Below are positions 16,646-24,187 of a stretch of DNA of 24,859 nucleotides, piece after piece (the first letter of the stretch is position 1; every line of letters begins with the position of its first letter). The position numbers were made by a program, and so were the translations under genes. This DNA is from Akkermansiaceae bacterium UBA2367. GTDB lineage: Bacteria > Verrucomicrobiota > Verrucomicrobiia > Verrucomicrobiales > DEV007. Location of the stretch: positions 1 to 24,859 of the forward strand of contig DDTJ01000081.1 in NCBI GenBank assembly GCA_002344525.1, written 5' to 3'. The notes beneath the pieces were generated by a model that saw nothing but the letters and a program-made list of their open reading frames with translations, did not search any database and was not told the origin of the DNA.

Positions 16646-17632
16646 ATGACCACCAAGATCCTCTACCTCTTCACCCGCACGCCGCTCCACGTCGGAGCCG
16701 GAGCCTCCGTCGGGGCCATCGACCAACCCGTCCAGCGCGAGCGGCATACGGGGTTTCCGATCATTCCGGCGTCTTCGCTGAAAGGCAGTTTTGCGGACCA
16801 GTGGCCAGCCACGCACGACAACGGCAAGGGTTCCAAACAACGCCTATCCACGGAGGAAAAGGAGATCAACGGCAAGAAAACCCACGTTCTCAAGCAGGCT
16901 GACGAATGCGCTTGGCTTTTCGGCTCCGATACGACCGACCTCCCCTTCGCCGGTTCCCTCCTCTTCTCCGAAGCCCGCGTCCTCGCCTTCCCCATCCGCT
17001 CGGCCCGCGGCTCCTACGCTTGGATCACCTGCCCGCTCATGCTCCAGCGCGCCGCCCGGGATGGCGTTTTCACCGGCGAGGCTGCGAACGAAATCAAAGC
17101 CATCAAGGAGCCAACGGACACAGCCGACAAGGCATTTGCCATTTTTCAACCTGACCCACTCGGAGTCGGAAACGAAAAAAAGCAAATCGTCCTCGAAGAA
17201 TACTGCTTCACCCACACGGGAACTTATCCCGAAAGCCTCGCCAAAGCCCTCGCCCAACTTGTCCCCGACGATCTTTTCCGATCCATCAAGGACCGCCTCG
17301 TCATCCTCTCCAACGGCATGATGTCGCACTTCGCCACCACCGCCTGCGAAGTCGCCCAGCACGTCCGCATCTCAGACGAAACCGGCACCGCCGAAGGCAC
17401 TGGTCTCTTCAACCAGGAAAACGTTCCCGCCGACACCCTCTTCTACTCCGTTCTCAACGCGACCAAGAGCCGTGTGCCCGGCGGAGATTACAAGGACAAA
17501 TCACCCGACGACGCCCTGCAAGCCTTCGCCGCCAAAGTCTCCGACAAGAAGGTCTTCCAATTCGGCGGCGACGCCTCCACCGGACTCGGCTTCTGCTCCG
17601 CCACCATCAACATCGAAACGAAAGGAGAGTGA
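16646..17632 (+). CDS. cmr4: Type III-B backbone subunit Cmr4 (Cas7-group RNase)
   Basis: Cmr4 subunits polymerise along the crRNA and cut target RNA at 6-nt intervals. The 328-residue protein begins TTKILYLFTRTPLHVGAG, followed by VGAIDQPVQRERHTGFP, in which D26 is at the position of the known catalytic aspartate, so slicing should be retained. IPASSLKGSF is the RAMP helix motif, and FGGDASTGLGFCSATI near the end is the family glycine-rich loop. It starts 20 bp after cmr3. Its stop overlaps a GTG, and cmr5 follows immediately. Confidence 0.95.
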   Translation: MTTKILYLFTRTPLHVGAGASVGAIDQPVQRERHTGFPIIPASSLKGSFADQWPATHDNGKGSKQRLSTEEKEINGKKTHVLKQADECAWLFGSDTTDLPFAGSLLFSEARVLAFPIRSARGSYAWITCPLMLQRAARDGVFTGEAANEIKAIKEPTDTADKAFAIFQPDPLGVGNEKKQIVLEEYCFTHTGTYPESLAKALAQLVPDDLFRSIKDRLVILSNGMMSHFATTACEVAQHVRISDETGTAEGTGLFNQENVPADTLFYSVLNATKSRVPGGDYKDKSPDDALQAFAAKVSDKKVFQFGGDASTGLGFCSATINIETKGE

Positions 17633-17637
17633 CCGCC

Positions 17638-18036
17638 ATGCAAAACCTCGACCAAATCCGTGCTGCCAAAGCACTTGAGGCCATCAATCGAAACGGCTCC
17701 CGCATTACCAAGCAGACCGTCAGCAAACTGCCCGCCATGATCATCTCCAACGGCCTGCTCGCCGCCGCCGCGTTCGCGGACGAACCCAAAAAGGAAAGCG
17801 AAGCCAAACGACCGGAAATGCAGGACGCCATGGACCAAGTGGCCCAACATCTCAAAAATCCGGTTCACGGCATTGGCATCCTCACCGAATGCGATTCCGC
17901 GAAAAAACTCATCGAGAAGCTAACCACTGGCAATGCCACCAGCAATGACCTTCAACGCGCTACTGCCGAGGCACTCGCTTTCATTTCTTATCTGAAACGT
18001 TTCGCCGTGAAGGAATCCAACGAAGACAACGCCTAG
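17638..18036 (+). CDS. cmr5: Type III-B small subunit Cmr5 (Cas11)
   Basis: Cmr5 is the all-helical small subunit that forms the inner filament of the Cmr complex and contacts target RNA. The 132-residue protein is predicted helical throughout (LDQIRAAKALEAINRN, LPAMIISNGLLAAAAF, ATAEALAFISYLKRFAV), matching the family. I chose ATG 17638 because AAAGGAG at 17621-17627 lies 10 nt upstream; the GTG at 17629 that overlaps the cmr4 stop is only 1 nt from it. cmr6 begins 2 bp after its stop. Confidence 0.92.
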   Translation: MQNLDQIRAAKALEAINRNGSRITKQTVSKLPAMIISNGLLAAAAFADEPKKESEAKRPEMQDAMDQVAQHLKNPVHGIGILTECDSAKKLIEKLTTGNATSNDLQRATAEALAFISYLKRFAVKESNEDNA

Positions 18037-18038
18037 CC

Positions 18039-19286
18039 ATGCCTATTCACACCATACCCGAAACGTTCGGCGTTCTTGGCGGTTCCGGCCTGCCTTTGTG
18101 CGAAAGTAGAAGCCTATTCCAAAGCCGCTTCGCTGATCCGCAGGCTAAGGACGAAAAGGACCGCACACCGCGCAAAGACTGGTTCAACTCCCTCCTTAAA
18201 CGAAAAGCTCAAAGCGCGACAGGCTCCGATTGGCTCCCCGCCAACGCCACCCAACTCCACGCCCAGCTCATGTCCCGTCTCATAGTCGATCTCGGCGGAG
18301 GCGTCATGGAAAACGCCAACGTCAACCTCGACCGCTACGGACTCCCGCTCGTTCCCGGCAGCGCCGTCAAAGGCTGCGCCCGCCGCATGGCCCTGCAAGC
18401 CCTCCACGACTGGATCGCCGCCGGAAACGACCGCCCCGCCGAAGACGATGCCTGCTCGCCCTGTTGCGAAGGCTTCTCCACGCCTGCGGAAATGCTCGCC
18501 GCCATCGCCCGCGTCTTCGGCTGGGTGGAAAAGGATTGGGAAGCCGGAAAGAAGGAAGGGCTGTTCCGTTCCGACTTCGGCTGGGCTTGTGGTGAATCCC
18601 ACGAAAAAACTTGGGCTGAAGCTGCCCGTCACCTCGCACAGGCGTTCGCTTGGAAGCTCCCGGAAGAGACGCCGTGGAAAAAGCTCCCCAATTTCGCCGG
18701 AACCATCGCCTTCCTCCCCGCCTCGCCGAATGCCGACCCCGGCCTGGAACTCGACGTCGTCACGCCACACCACACCGAATACTACCAAAGCACCAATCCC
18801 AACGCCGTCGCCACCGACACCGAAGACCCCGTGCCCGTCTTCTTCCCCGCCATCAAACCGCAGCGCGAGCAAGATTACTTCACCTTCCCTCTCATCCCTC
18901 TTCTCCGAGCCAAAGGTGGTGACCTCGATCTCGCCAAACGCTGGCTCGCCCACGGTCTCGAACTCTTCGGGCTCGGCGCAAAGACGGCAGCGGGCTATGG
19001 GTGGTTCTTGCCCATCTCGGACGAAGACAAAGCCGAAGCGGAGCAGGCAGCTTCGATAGCGGCCAGCGACTACGCCAACGACATCTTCTTCAAGAATCTC
19101 GTTCTTGGCAAACTGAATCCAGGCTCGCTCAATCAACTGGAACCAGAAATCGGGAAACTAAGAAAGCCTGAGAACGAAGCTTGGCGCAACAAGCTCATTG
19201 ATTTCATCAGGACAAAGGACATGAAAGACATTCGCAAACGACTCAAAGAGAAAGACTGGTTCCCCGAAGACTGGCTTCCGCAATAA
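18039..19286 (+). CDS. cmr6: Type III-B effector subunit Cmr6 (Cas7-group RAMP) with C-terminal extension
   Basis: Cmr6 caps the Cmr filament near the crRNA 3' end. The 415-residue protein shows the RAMP features LPLVPGSAVKGCARRMAL (about 102-119) and the glycine-rich GLELFGLGAKTAAGYGWF (306-323), which normally lies close to the C-terminus. About 92 further residues, mostly charged and helical, follow (ending KDWFPEDWLPQ) and have no counterpart I recognise. The N-terminal 60 residues are also long. It is tightly packed between cmr5 (2-bp gap) and cmr1 (20-bp gap). Confidence 0.9.
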   Translation: MPIHTIPETFGVLGGSGLPLCESRSLFQSRFADPQAKDEKDRTPRKDWFNSLLKRKAQSATGSDWLPANATQLHAQLMSRLIVDLGGGVMENANVNLDRYGLPLVPGSAVKGCARRMALQALHDWIAAGNDRPAEDDACSPCCEGFSTPAEMLAAIARVFGWVEKDWEAGKKEGLFRSDFGWACGESHEKTWAEAARHLAQAFAWKLPEETPWKKLPNFAGTIAFLPASPNADPGLELDVVTPHHTEYYQSTNPNAVATDTEDPVPVFFPAIKPQREQDYFTFPLIPLLRAKGGDLDLAKRWLAHGLELFGLGAKTAAGYGWFLPISDEDKAEAEQAASIAASDYANDIFFKNLVLGKLNPGSLNQLEPEIGKLRKPENEAWRNKLIDFIRTKDMKDIRKRLKEKDWFPEDWLPQ

Positions 19287-19306
19287 CCCGCCACGATGCA
19301 CCTCCC

Positions 19307-20215
19307 ATGATCCGAAAAACTTATACCCTTGAGATCATCACCCCCTGCTTCTGCTCAGGAGCCGATCAGGCCAAAGCCGAAATCCGTGCCGCCTCCATCC
19401 GTGGTCAGCTCCGTTGGTGGCTTCGTGCTCTTGGCGGCTCCGCAGACGAAGAGCGCGCCGTCTTTGGTGGCATTGCGGGCACGACCGCAAGCAGCTCCAT
19501 CCATCTCCGCGTCGCCGATCGAAAACCTGGCCCTGCTTGGAATCCACCGAAGATCGATCCCAATTCACCCGATTCCTACGTTTGGCATTTTGCTTCCGTC
19601 TCCGGCAAACCTCCGGGTAGCGGACGCAGAACCCTCGGCCCGCGCTGGACTTCCGCCGGAGTTCTCGCTCCTCGCTCCACGTTCCGTCTCGAACTTCTCC
19701 AGCGCCGACCGCTGCCGACCGACCTGCAAGACCGACTCGATCTCGCTCTCCGCGCCTTCCTCCAGCTTGGTGGTCTCGGCCTGCGCGTCACCCGTGGCCT
19801 CGGAGCCGTCGTCTGCCATGAATCGCCATTTGACTCCTCCATCCTCGCGAAAATTCAGGAGGCCGGATTCAGAACCGAGCACCGATCCGCCCCCTTGTCC
19901 GAAACTCAAATCATCAAGGAAATCGGCGCATTGGTCAAAGGCACCCGAAAAGCCAGCGGTTGGAAAATCGACACCATGTCCAATCGACCGGTTTCAACCC
20001 CGTCGCCCTTCGGCACATCCGATCCCCGGCAGACGAGCGCCGTCTACTTCCGCCCAGTCCGTCGCGACATCAAATCCAACAACTACGAGCTCGTTGTCTT
20101 TGAAGCCCCCCATGACCGAGTTCTCGGAGAACGATCACGCAAGTCCTCCGTCGTCGGGCATGAACCCTCGCACCTTGTCAAACCGGACCCCGCTCCGCCA
20201 CGACGTTCCCGCTGA
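19307..20215 (+). CDS. cmr1: Type III-B effector subunit Cmr1 (Cas7-group RAMP)
   Basis: Cmr1 sits at the distal tip of the Cmr complex and binds the crRNA 3' region. The 302-residue protein has the diagnostic N-terminus YTLEIITPCFCSGADQ, then AEIRAASIRGQLRWWLRALG. A glycine-rich LQLGGLGLRVTRGLGAVV follows at about 151-168. The C-terminus is Pro/Arg-rich and looks disordered. It is the last structural Cmr gene. Its stop codon overlaps the first three bases of palindromic element copy 2. Confidence 0.92.
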   Translation: MIRKTYTLEIITPCFCSGADQAKAEIRAASIRGQLRWWLRALGGSADEERAVFGGIAGTTASSSIHLRVADRKPGPAWNPPKIDPNSPDSYVWHFASVSGKPPGSGRRTLGPRWTSAGVLAPRSTFRLELLQRRPLPTDLQDRLDLALRAFLQLGGLGLRVTRGLGAVVCHESPFDSSILAKIQEAGFRTEHRSAPLSETQIIKEIGALVKGTRKASGWKIDTMSNRPVSTPSPFGTSDPRQTSAVYFRPVRRDIKSNNYELVVFEAPHDRVLGERSRKSSVVGHEPSHLVKPDPAPPRRSR

Positions 20216-20230
20216 CATCCCTGGATATCC
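20213..20230. promoter_or_regulatory. Palindromic element, copy 2 (upstream of the putative ring nuclease)
   Basis: TGACATCC-CT-GGATATCC matches copy 1 at 14 of 18 positions and keeps the dyad form of GACATCC and GGATNTCC half-sites. It starts at the cmr1 stop codon and ends 41 bp before the next ATG, exactly the spacing of copy 3 to cas1. The match is weaker than between copies 1 and 3, so the call rests on position as well as sequence. Confidence 0.45.
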
Positions 20231-20271
20231 GTGAAATCGCCATCCGCGAGAATGGAGATGACATTCCCGCC

Positions 20272-20634
20272 ATGATCCTTCTCGGCAGCACCTACCCCCT
20301 CGGCCTGATCCGTCGTCCCGCGCACGTCGAACCCGCGTCGCTGGACGAACTCCGCCGCCGCGCCCGTGCCGAGGGCTTCCTCTCCTTCTGGGGCCACGGG
20401 AACACCCGCGCCGCCGCAGGCGAAGTCCTCGGCCTCGACCCCGCTCCCGCGACCGAACGCCCCGCCCTCCGCCTCACCACCGACCACCTGCCCAGCCTCG
20501 ACGGACACGTCTTCGACGAGGTCTGGGTGCTGTCGCCGGACTACGTGCCCGGCTTCCGGCCCCGGATCGGGGAGGAGGTCGGACTGGAGAGCATTTCGGG
20601 GTGGCAGGTGCTGCGGATTCGGTTTCACTCTTGA
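20272..20634 (+). CDS. Putative DUF1874/Crn2-like ring nuclease (AcrIII-1 fold)
   Basis: The 120-residue protein begins MILLGSTYPLGLI, followed by VEPASLDELRRRA. A GHGNT motif (41-45) sits before a helix, then VLGLDPAPATERPALRL, FDEVWVLSPDY and a final strand WQVLRIRF. This order (N-terminal strand, loop, GHxxT before a helix, two strands, C-terminal strand) resembles DUF1874 proteins. Those include viral AcrIII-1 and cellular Crn2, small dimeric enzymes that degrade cyclic tetra-adenylate using a His in a GHxxT-like motif. Position in a type III operon beside two CARF genes fits a signal-terminating role. Overall similarity is weak and was judged by eye; an uncharacterised accessory protein is the alternative. 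The CARF nuclease gene starts 2 bp after its stop. Confidence 0.5.
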   Translation: MILLGSTYPLGLIRRPAHVEPASLDELRRRARAEGFLSFWGHGNTRAAAGEVLGLDPAPATERPALRLTTDHLPSLDGHVFDEVWVLSPDYVPGFRPRIGEEVGLESISGWQVLRIRFHS

Positions 20635-20636
20635 TC

Positions 20637-21830
20637 ATGGACAACCTTACCCTCATCCATCTTGTCAGCGAGCAGACGCTACAAAATCTGCTTCCCACGC
20701 TGGCTCTACGCCCCAGCCATGTCATTCAAGTGCGCAGCAGTGATCCAAGGTTTGATAGAACCCCTTCTTATCTGGAAACCGCATGCCGTGAAGCTGGATT
20801 GACGGAAACCAAATTTCTCACTCCCGAAACAATTCCCGGGGCATCCCCCGACATCACGGAAACTTCCGCTTTCCTTACAACTCTTTGCGAACGCCAAAAA
20901 GGACACTCCCTATGCCTGAACTTTACGGGCGGCACCAAACTCATGTCCATCGGCTCCTATCGCGTGGCGGAGCACCTTCGCATCCCTTCCCTGTACACGG
21001 ACACCCTGCATAGACGGAATTTCGTTGACGGCGGGACAGGTCCGTTTCTTAAAATCCTGCCGGAACTCCACAGCTTTTTGAATCAAATTACCGTTCCTGT
21101 CGTCATGGCCGCACAGGGCAAAGAGTTCCGCAAAGACTCCATCACACCACAACTGCTGGAATTCGGCAAAGCAGCATGGAGTATCCGATCCCAACACCAT
21201 GAAGCCGTCGCTGCTTGGACATCACGGATCCGAACCGCTGTCCCGAGAGACAAGAACGGTCGGGTCGAAAGCAAATCGGGGAAACTCAAAGATTTTCTCT
21301 TGTCTCCTTTGCCGTTTCCTGAGGCGGATGCGGCACAGGATTATCTGGATGCGGCTGTTCAAGCCGGTCTGTTGTCCGTGGATGCGTCTGGCGAAGTTCA
21401 CATGCAGACGGAACCGAAGCGATCAGCCGTGGAGCGCGTCTCCAATTTGCTGGATGGAGCTTGGTTGGAACTGGCCGTTGCTGCCGCCGCAAACGATGGA
21501 TCACGCTATGGTGACATTCATTGGAGTGTCCAGCCTTCCGATCAAACTGGCGAGGATTATGGGGAAACCGACCTCATTGCCGTTGATCGCCGTCGGCTGA
21601 ATCTGGCTGTGGTATCTTGCAAAACTAGCACCGCCCATGTTTCATCGCTCGAGCACCTCTCTTCATGGAGGGATCGCACCAGAACGCTGGGAGGCTCTCA
21701 TGCCTCGGGAATTCTTTGTCTTTTCCGTGTGAAATCCCCGGATGAAGAGGGTCGCCTTCGTGCCATGGGCAAAAAAATGGGAATCGAAATCCTGATAGGA
21801 GACGAGATCGTCACCCACTTTAGCGAATAA
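20637..21830 (+). CDS. CARF-domain nuclease of the Card1/Can2 (DUF1887) type
   Basis: Such proteins bind cyclic oligoadenylate through a CARF domain and then cut DNA and/or RNA through a PD-(D/E)XK domain. The 397-residue protein has an N-terminal Rossmann-like half (LTLIHLVSEQTLQNLL). It carries the ligand-loop signature LNFTGGTKLMSIGSY (94-108) seen in DUF1887 proteins, a middle helical linker, and a C-terminal nuclease core. That core has GAWLELAV (274-281), YGETDLIAV with D312 (308-316), and LNLAVVSCKTS with K329 (321-331). The residue two before the lysine is Ser rather than the Glu of a textbook ExK motif. I start at ATG 20637, coupled to the upstream stop; an in-frame start at 20601 would overlap the previous gene. 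Confidence 0.82.
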   Translation: MDNLTLIHLVSEQTLQNLLPTLALRPSHVIQVRSSDPRFDRTPSYLETACREAGLTETKFLTPETIPGASPDITETSAFLTTLCERQKGHSLCLNFTGGTKLMSIGSYRVAEHLRIPSLYTDTLHRRNFVDGGTGPFLKILPELHSFLNQITVPVVMAAQGKEFRKDSITPQLLEFGKAAWSIRSQHHEAVAAWTSRIRTAVPRDKNGRVESKSGKLKDFLLSPLPFPEADAAQDYLDAAVQAGLLSVDASGEVHMQTEPKRSAVERVSNLLDGAWLELAVAAAANDGSRYGDIHWSVQPSDQTGEDYGETDLIAVDRRRLNLAVVSCKTSTAHVSSLEHLSSWRDRTRTLGGSHASGILCLFRVKSPDEEGRLRAMGKKMGIEILIGDEIVTHFSE

Positions 21831-21860
21831 GTAGAGAATGCCTTCATCCTTCCCGCCCCC

Positions 21861-22970
21861 ATGACCACCACCCTCGTCGCCGTCAGCGGGATGTCGCCCG
21901 CCATCATCACCGAGACGATCTGGGCGCTCGCCCGGGAGACTCCGCCCGTGGTGCCGGACGAGGTGGTGGTGGTCACCACGGCAAAGGGCAGGCGGGACAT
22001 CGAGGAGCTGCTGCTCGCCCCCTTCGATCCGTGGGACGGCCAGACCGTGTGGGCCTGCCTGCGCCGGGACGTCTTCGCCCTCGCCAAGCTGAAGGGACGC
22101 AGCGCCAAGCTGCAGCTCTCCGTCCGCGTCATCGGCCTGCCGGATGCCGCCACCGGCGTGCGCACGCCCGCCGAAGACCTGCGCACCCGCGACGACAACG
22201 CCCAGGCCGCCGATTTCATCGTCCAGACCCTCGCGCCCTGCGCCGACGCGGAGGATCACCGCGTCATCGCCTCCATCGCCGGAGGCCGCAAGACGATGGG
22301 CGCGTTGCTCTACGCCGCCATGAGCCTGCTCGGCAAGGAAACCGACCGCATCACCCATGTGCTCGTGAGCGAACCCTTCGAGAACTGCCGCGAATTCTTC
22401 TACCCGGCCCAACCCCACCAAAAGCTGACAGCCAAACCCTTCGGTCAGCCCGCCGCTCCCGTCCGTGCCGCCGACGCCGTCATCGAACTGGCCGACATCC
22501 CCTTTGTGCCACTGCGCAACAAATTCGAGGAGCTCAACGAACCCCGCCGCACCTTCGCGGGGCTGGTGGAGCGCTACGCCAAAGCGGAAAGAATCCTGCC
22601 AAACCGGCCTCCTCTCGTCGGATTCGACGCCGACCGGAACACCCTCACCGTCGAGGGCCGCCCGATCCTCTTGACCGGCCGCGATCTGATCGTCGCGGGT
22701 TTCCTGTTCGTCCGTGCCGCGAACCACCTGGATCATTTCCCGAGCCGGGAAGACGCCACCGCCCCCTTGCAGAAGCATCTCCAATCGTGGCGGCGGGAGC
22801 ATCCCTTCCACCAAGCGACCGCCCGGCTTTCCGGCACGCTGACGGCGGACGATCTGTCGAAGGCCCTCGCCACCTTGCGCAAGAAGCTGAAGGCCGCCGG
22901 TCTGGCGTCCGCCATTCCCTATCTCGCTCCCGAACGCAACCGGATCGGCTTCGAAATGCGGCAGCAATGA
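21861..22970 (+). CDS. CARF-domain protein of the NE0113 (Cas_NE0113) family with winged-helix-like C-terminus
   Basis: The 369-residue protein starts TTLVAVSGMSPAIITETI and contains SIAGGRKTMGALLYAA (138-153), both hallmarks of the NE0113 family of CRISPR-associated CARF proteins, which sense cyclic oligoadenylates. Residues about 258-366 (RNTLTVEGRPILLTGRD, then LSKALATLRKKLKAAGL and a final strand pair ending RNRIGFEM) look like an OmpR-type winged helix. This suggests a ligand-responsive DNA-binding protein. RREHPFH (311-317) formally fits the R-x4-6-H motif of HEPN RNases, so an RNase effector is the competing reading. It starts 30 bp after the CARF nuclease and lacks a clear Shine-Dalgarno. 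Confidence 0.78.
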   Translation: MTTTLVAVSGMSPAIITETIWALARETPPVVPDEVVVVTTAKGRRDIEELLLAPFDPWDGQTVWACLRRDVFALAKLKGRSAKLQLSVRVIGLPDAATGVRTPAEDLRTRDDNAQAADFIVQTLAPCADAEDHRVIASIAGGRKTMGALLYAAMSLLGKETDRITHVLVSEPFENCREFFYPAQPHQKLTAKPFGQPAAPVRAADAVIELADIPFVPLRNKFEELNEPRRTFAGLVERYAKAERILPNRPPLVGFDADRNTLTVEGRPILLTGRDLIVAGFLFVRAANHLDHFPSREDATAPLQKHLQSWRREHPFHQATARLSGTLTADDLSKALATLRKKLKAAGLASAIPYLAPERNRIGFEMRQQ

Positions 22971-22994
22971 TGGTCGGGGCGGGGTGAATCTCCC

Positions 22995-23012
22995 GGACAT
23001 CCCCGGAGGTCC
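22995..23012. promoter_or_regulatory. Palindromic element, copy 3 (upstream of cas1)
   Basis: The 18 bp are identical to copy 1 upstream of cas10 (GGACATCC-CC-GGAGGTCC), as is the C before it. It lies in the 83-bp gap between the NE0113-family gene and cas1 and ends 41 bp before the cas1 ATG. T-N-G-C at positions 7-10 after the element is also shared by all three copies. Confidence 0.6.
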
Positions 23013-23053
23013 ACGCCTTTGCCAGCACGGGCGTCGCGTGCGATCCTGCCGAC

Positions 23054-24061
23054 ATGCCCACCGCCTGCGTCTCCACCCCCGGCTGCGTCGTGCGCCTCGT
23101 CTCCGAGCGGCTCCAAGTCCACGGCAAGGACGAGTCGGGCACATCCACCGTGCTGCGCGAGATCCCCATCCGCGACCTCGACCGGCTCGTCGCGATGGAG
23201 GGCACCCAGATCACCGGCGAGGCCCTCGCCACCCTGCTGCGCGAGGAGATCCCCGTCGCCTTCCTCGGCTGGAACGGGCGCTTTCTCGGGGCCTTCCACC
23301 CCACTGCCCCGGCTCACGGGGCATGGCGGCTGCGCCAATACCGCGCCACCCTCGATCCGGCCTTCGCCCTCGCCGTGGCGGGTCGGCTCGTCGCCTCGAA
23401 GATCTACAACCAGCGCCGCGTCGTGCAGCGCCTCGCCGCGAACCGGGGCAGCGACGCGGTCTCCGCCGACCTCGACCATCTCGAAGCCCTGATGCGCGAA
23501 GTCTACCGGGCCGACACCATCGAGCGCCTGCGCGGCTACGAAGGCGCGGCGGCGGCCCGCTACTTCCCCGCCTGGGCACGGTTCCTGCCCGAGGCCTTCC
23601 CCTTCGAGCGCCGCTCGACGCGCCCGCCGCTCAACCCGGTGAACGCCTGCATCTCCTTCGGCTCGACCCTGCTCTATCACGAGATCGTCTCGGCCATCCA
23701 CGCCCGGGGACTCGATCCGGCGCTCGGGCTCCTCCACGCGACCGAGGACGGGCGCTGGTCCCTCGCCCTCGACCTGATGGAGCCTTTCCGTCCCGTCCTC
23801 GTCGAGGCCCTCGCCCTCGACGTCTTCTCGCACCAGATCCTCAACGAAAGGCATTTCCGCCCGCACGAGGGCGGGGTGTATCTGAACGACGAGGGACGCG
23901 CCAAGTTCATCGTGCAATACGAGCGGCGCATGGAGCGCCAGTTCATGAGCGAATTCGCCGGCCACCGCACCACCCTGCGGCAGCAGACCGAGGACTCCGT
24001 CGTCCGCTTCAAGCGCGGGCTGGAGGAGCCGTCGGCCTTCGAGGCCTTCGTGATGAACTGA
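23054..24061 (+). CDS. cas1: CRISPR adaptation endonuclease/integrase Cas1
   Basis: Cas1 with Cas2 inserts new spacers at the leader end of the array. The 335-residue protein carries the family metal ligands: E163 in LRGYEGAAAARYF, H228 in DPALGLLHATEDGR and E243 in LALDLMEPFRP. The N-terminal beta domain (VSTPGCVVRLVSERLQVHG, then IPIRDLDRLVAMEG) and the IPVAFLGWNGRFLGAF stretch are typical. No reverse transcriptase or Cas4 fusion is seen. The start is ATG 23054, without a clear Shine-Dalgarno. The 83-bp gap upstream holds palindromic element copy 3, suggesting its own promoter. Confidence 0.97.
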   Translation: MPTACVSTPGCVVRLVSERLQVHGKDESGTSTVLREIPIRDLDRLVAMEGTQITGEALATLLREEIPVAFLGWNGRFLGAFHPTAPAHGAWRLRQYRATLDPAFALAVAGRLVASKIYNQRRVVQRLAANRGSDAVSADLDHLEALMREVYRADTIERLRGYEGAAAARYFPAWARFLPEAFPFERRSTRPPLNPVNACISFGSTLLYHEIVSAIHARGLDPALGLLHATEDGRWSLALDLMEPFRPVLVEALALDVFSHQILNERHFRPHEGGVYLNDEGRAKFIVQYERRMERQFMSEFAGHRTTLRQQTEDSVVRFKRGLEEPSAFEAFVMN

Positions 24062-24187
24062 ATCCGCGAAATGGAGAACAGTGAAGTGCAACCAGCGTCG
24101 ATGGCCCCCGAAGCCCCGGCGCTGGGCTGGTGGCACGAGGCCTTCGCTCCGCTGCCCTACGAACGATCCGCCCCCGGAGAAAAAGAG

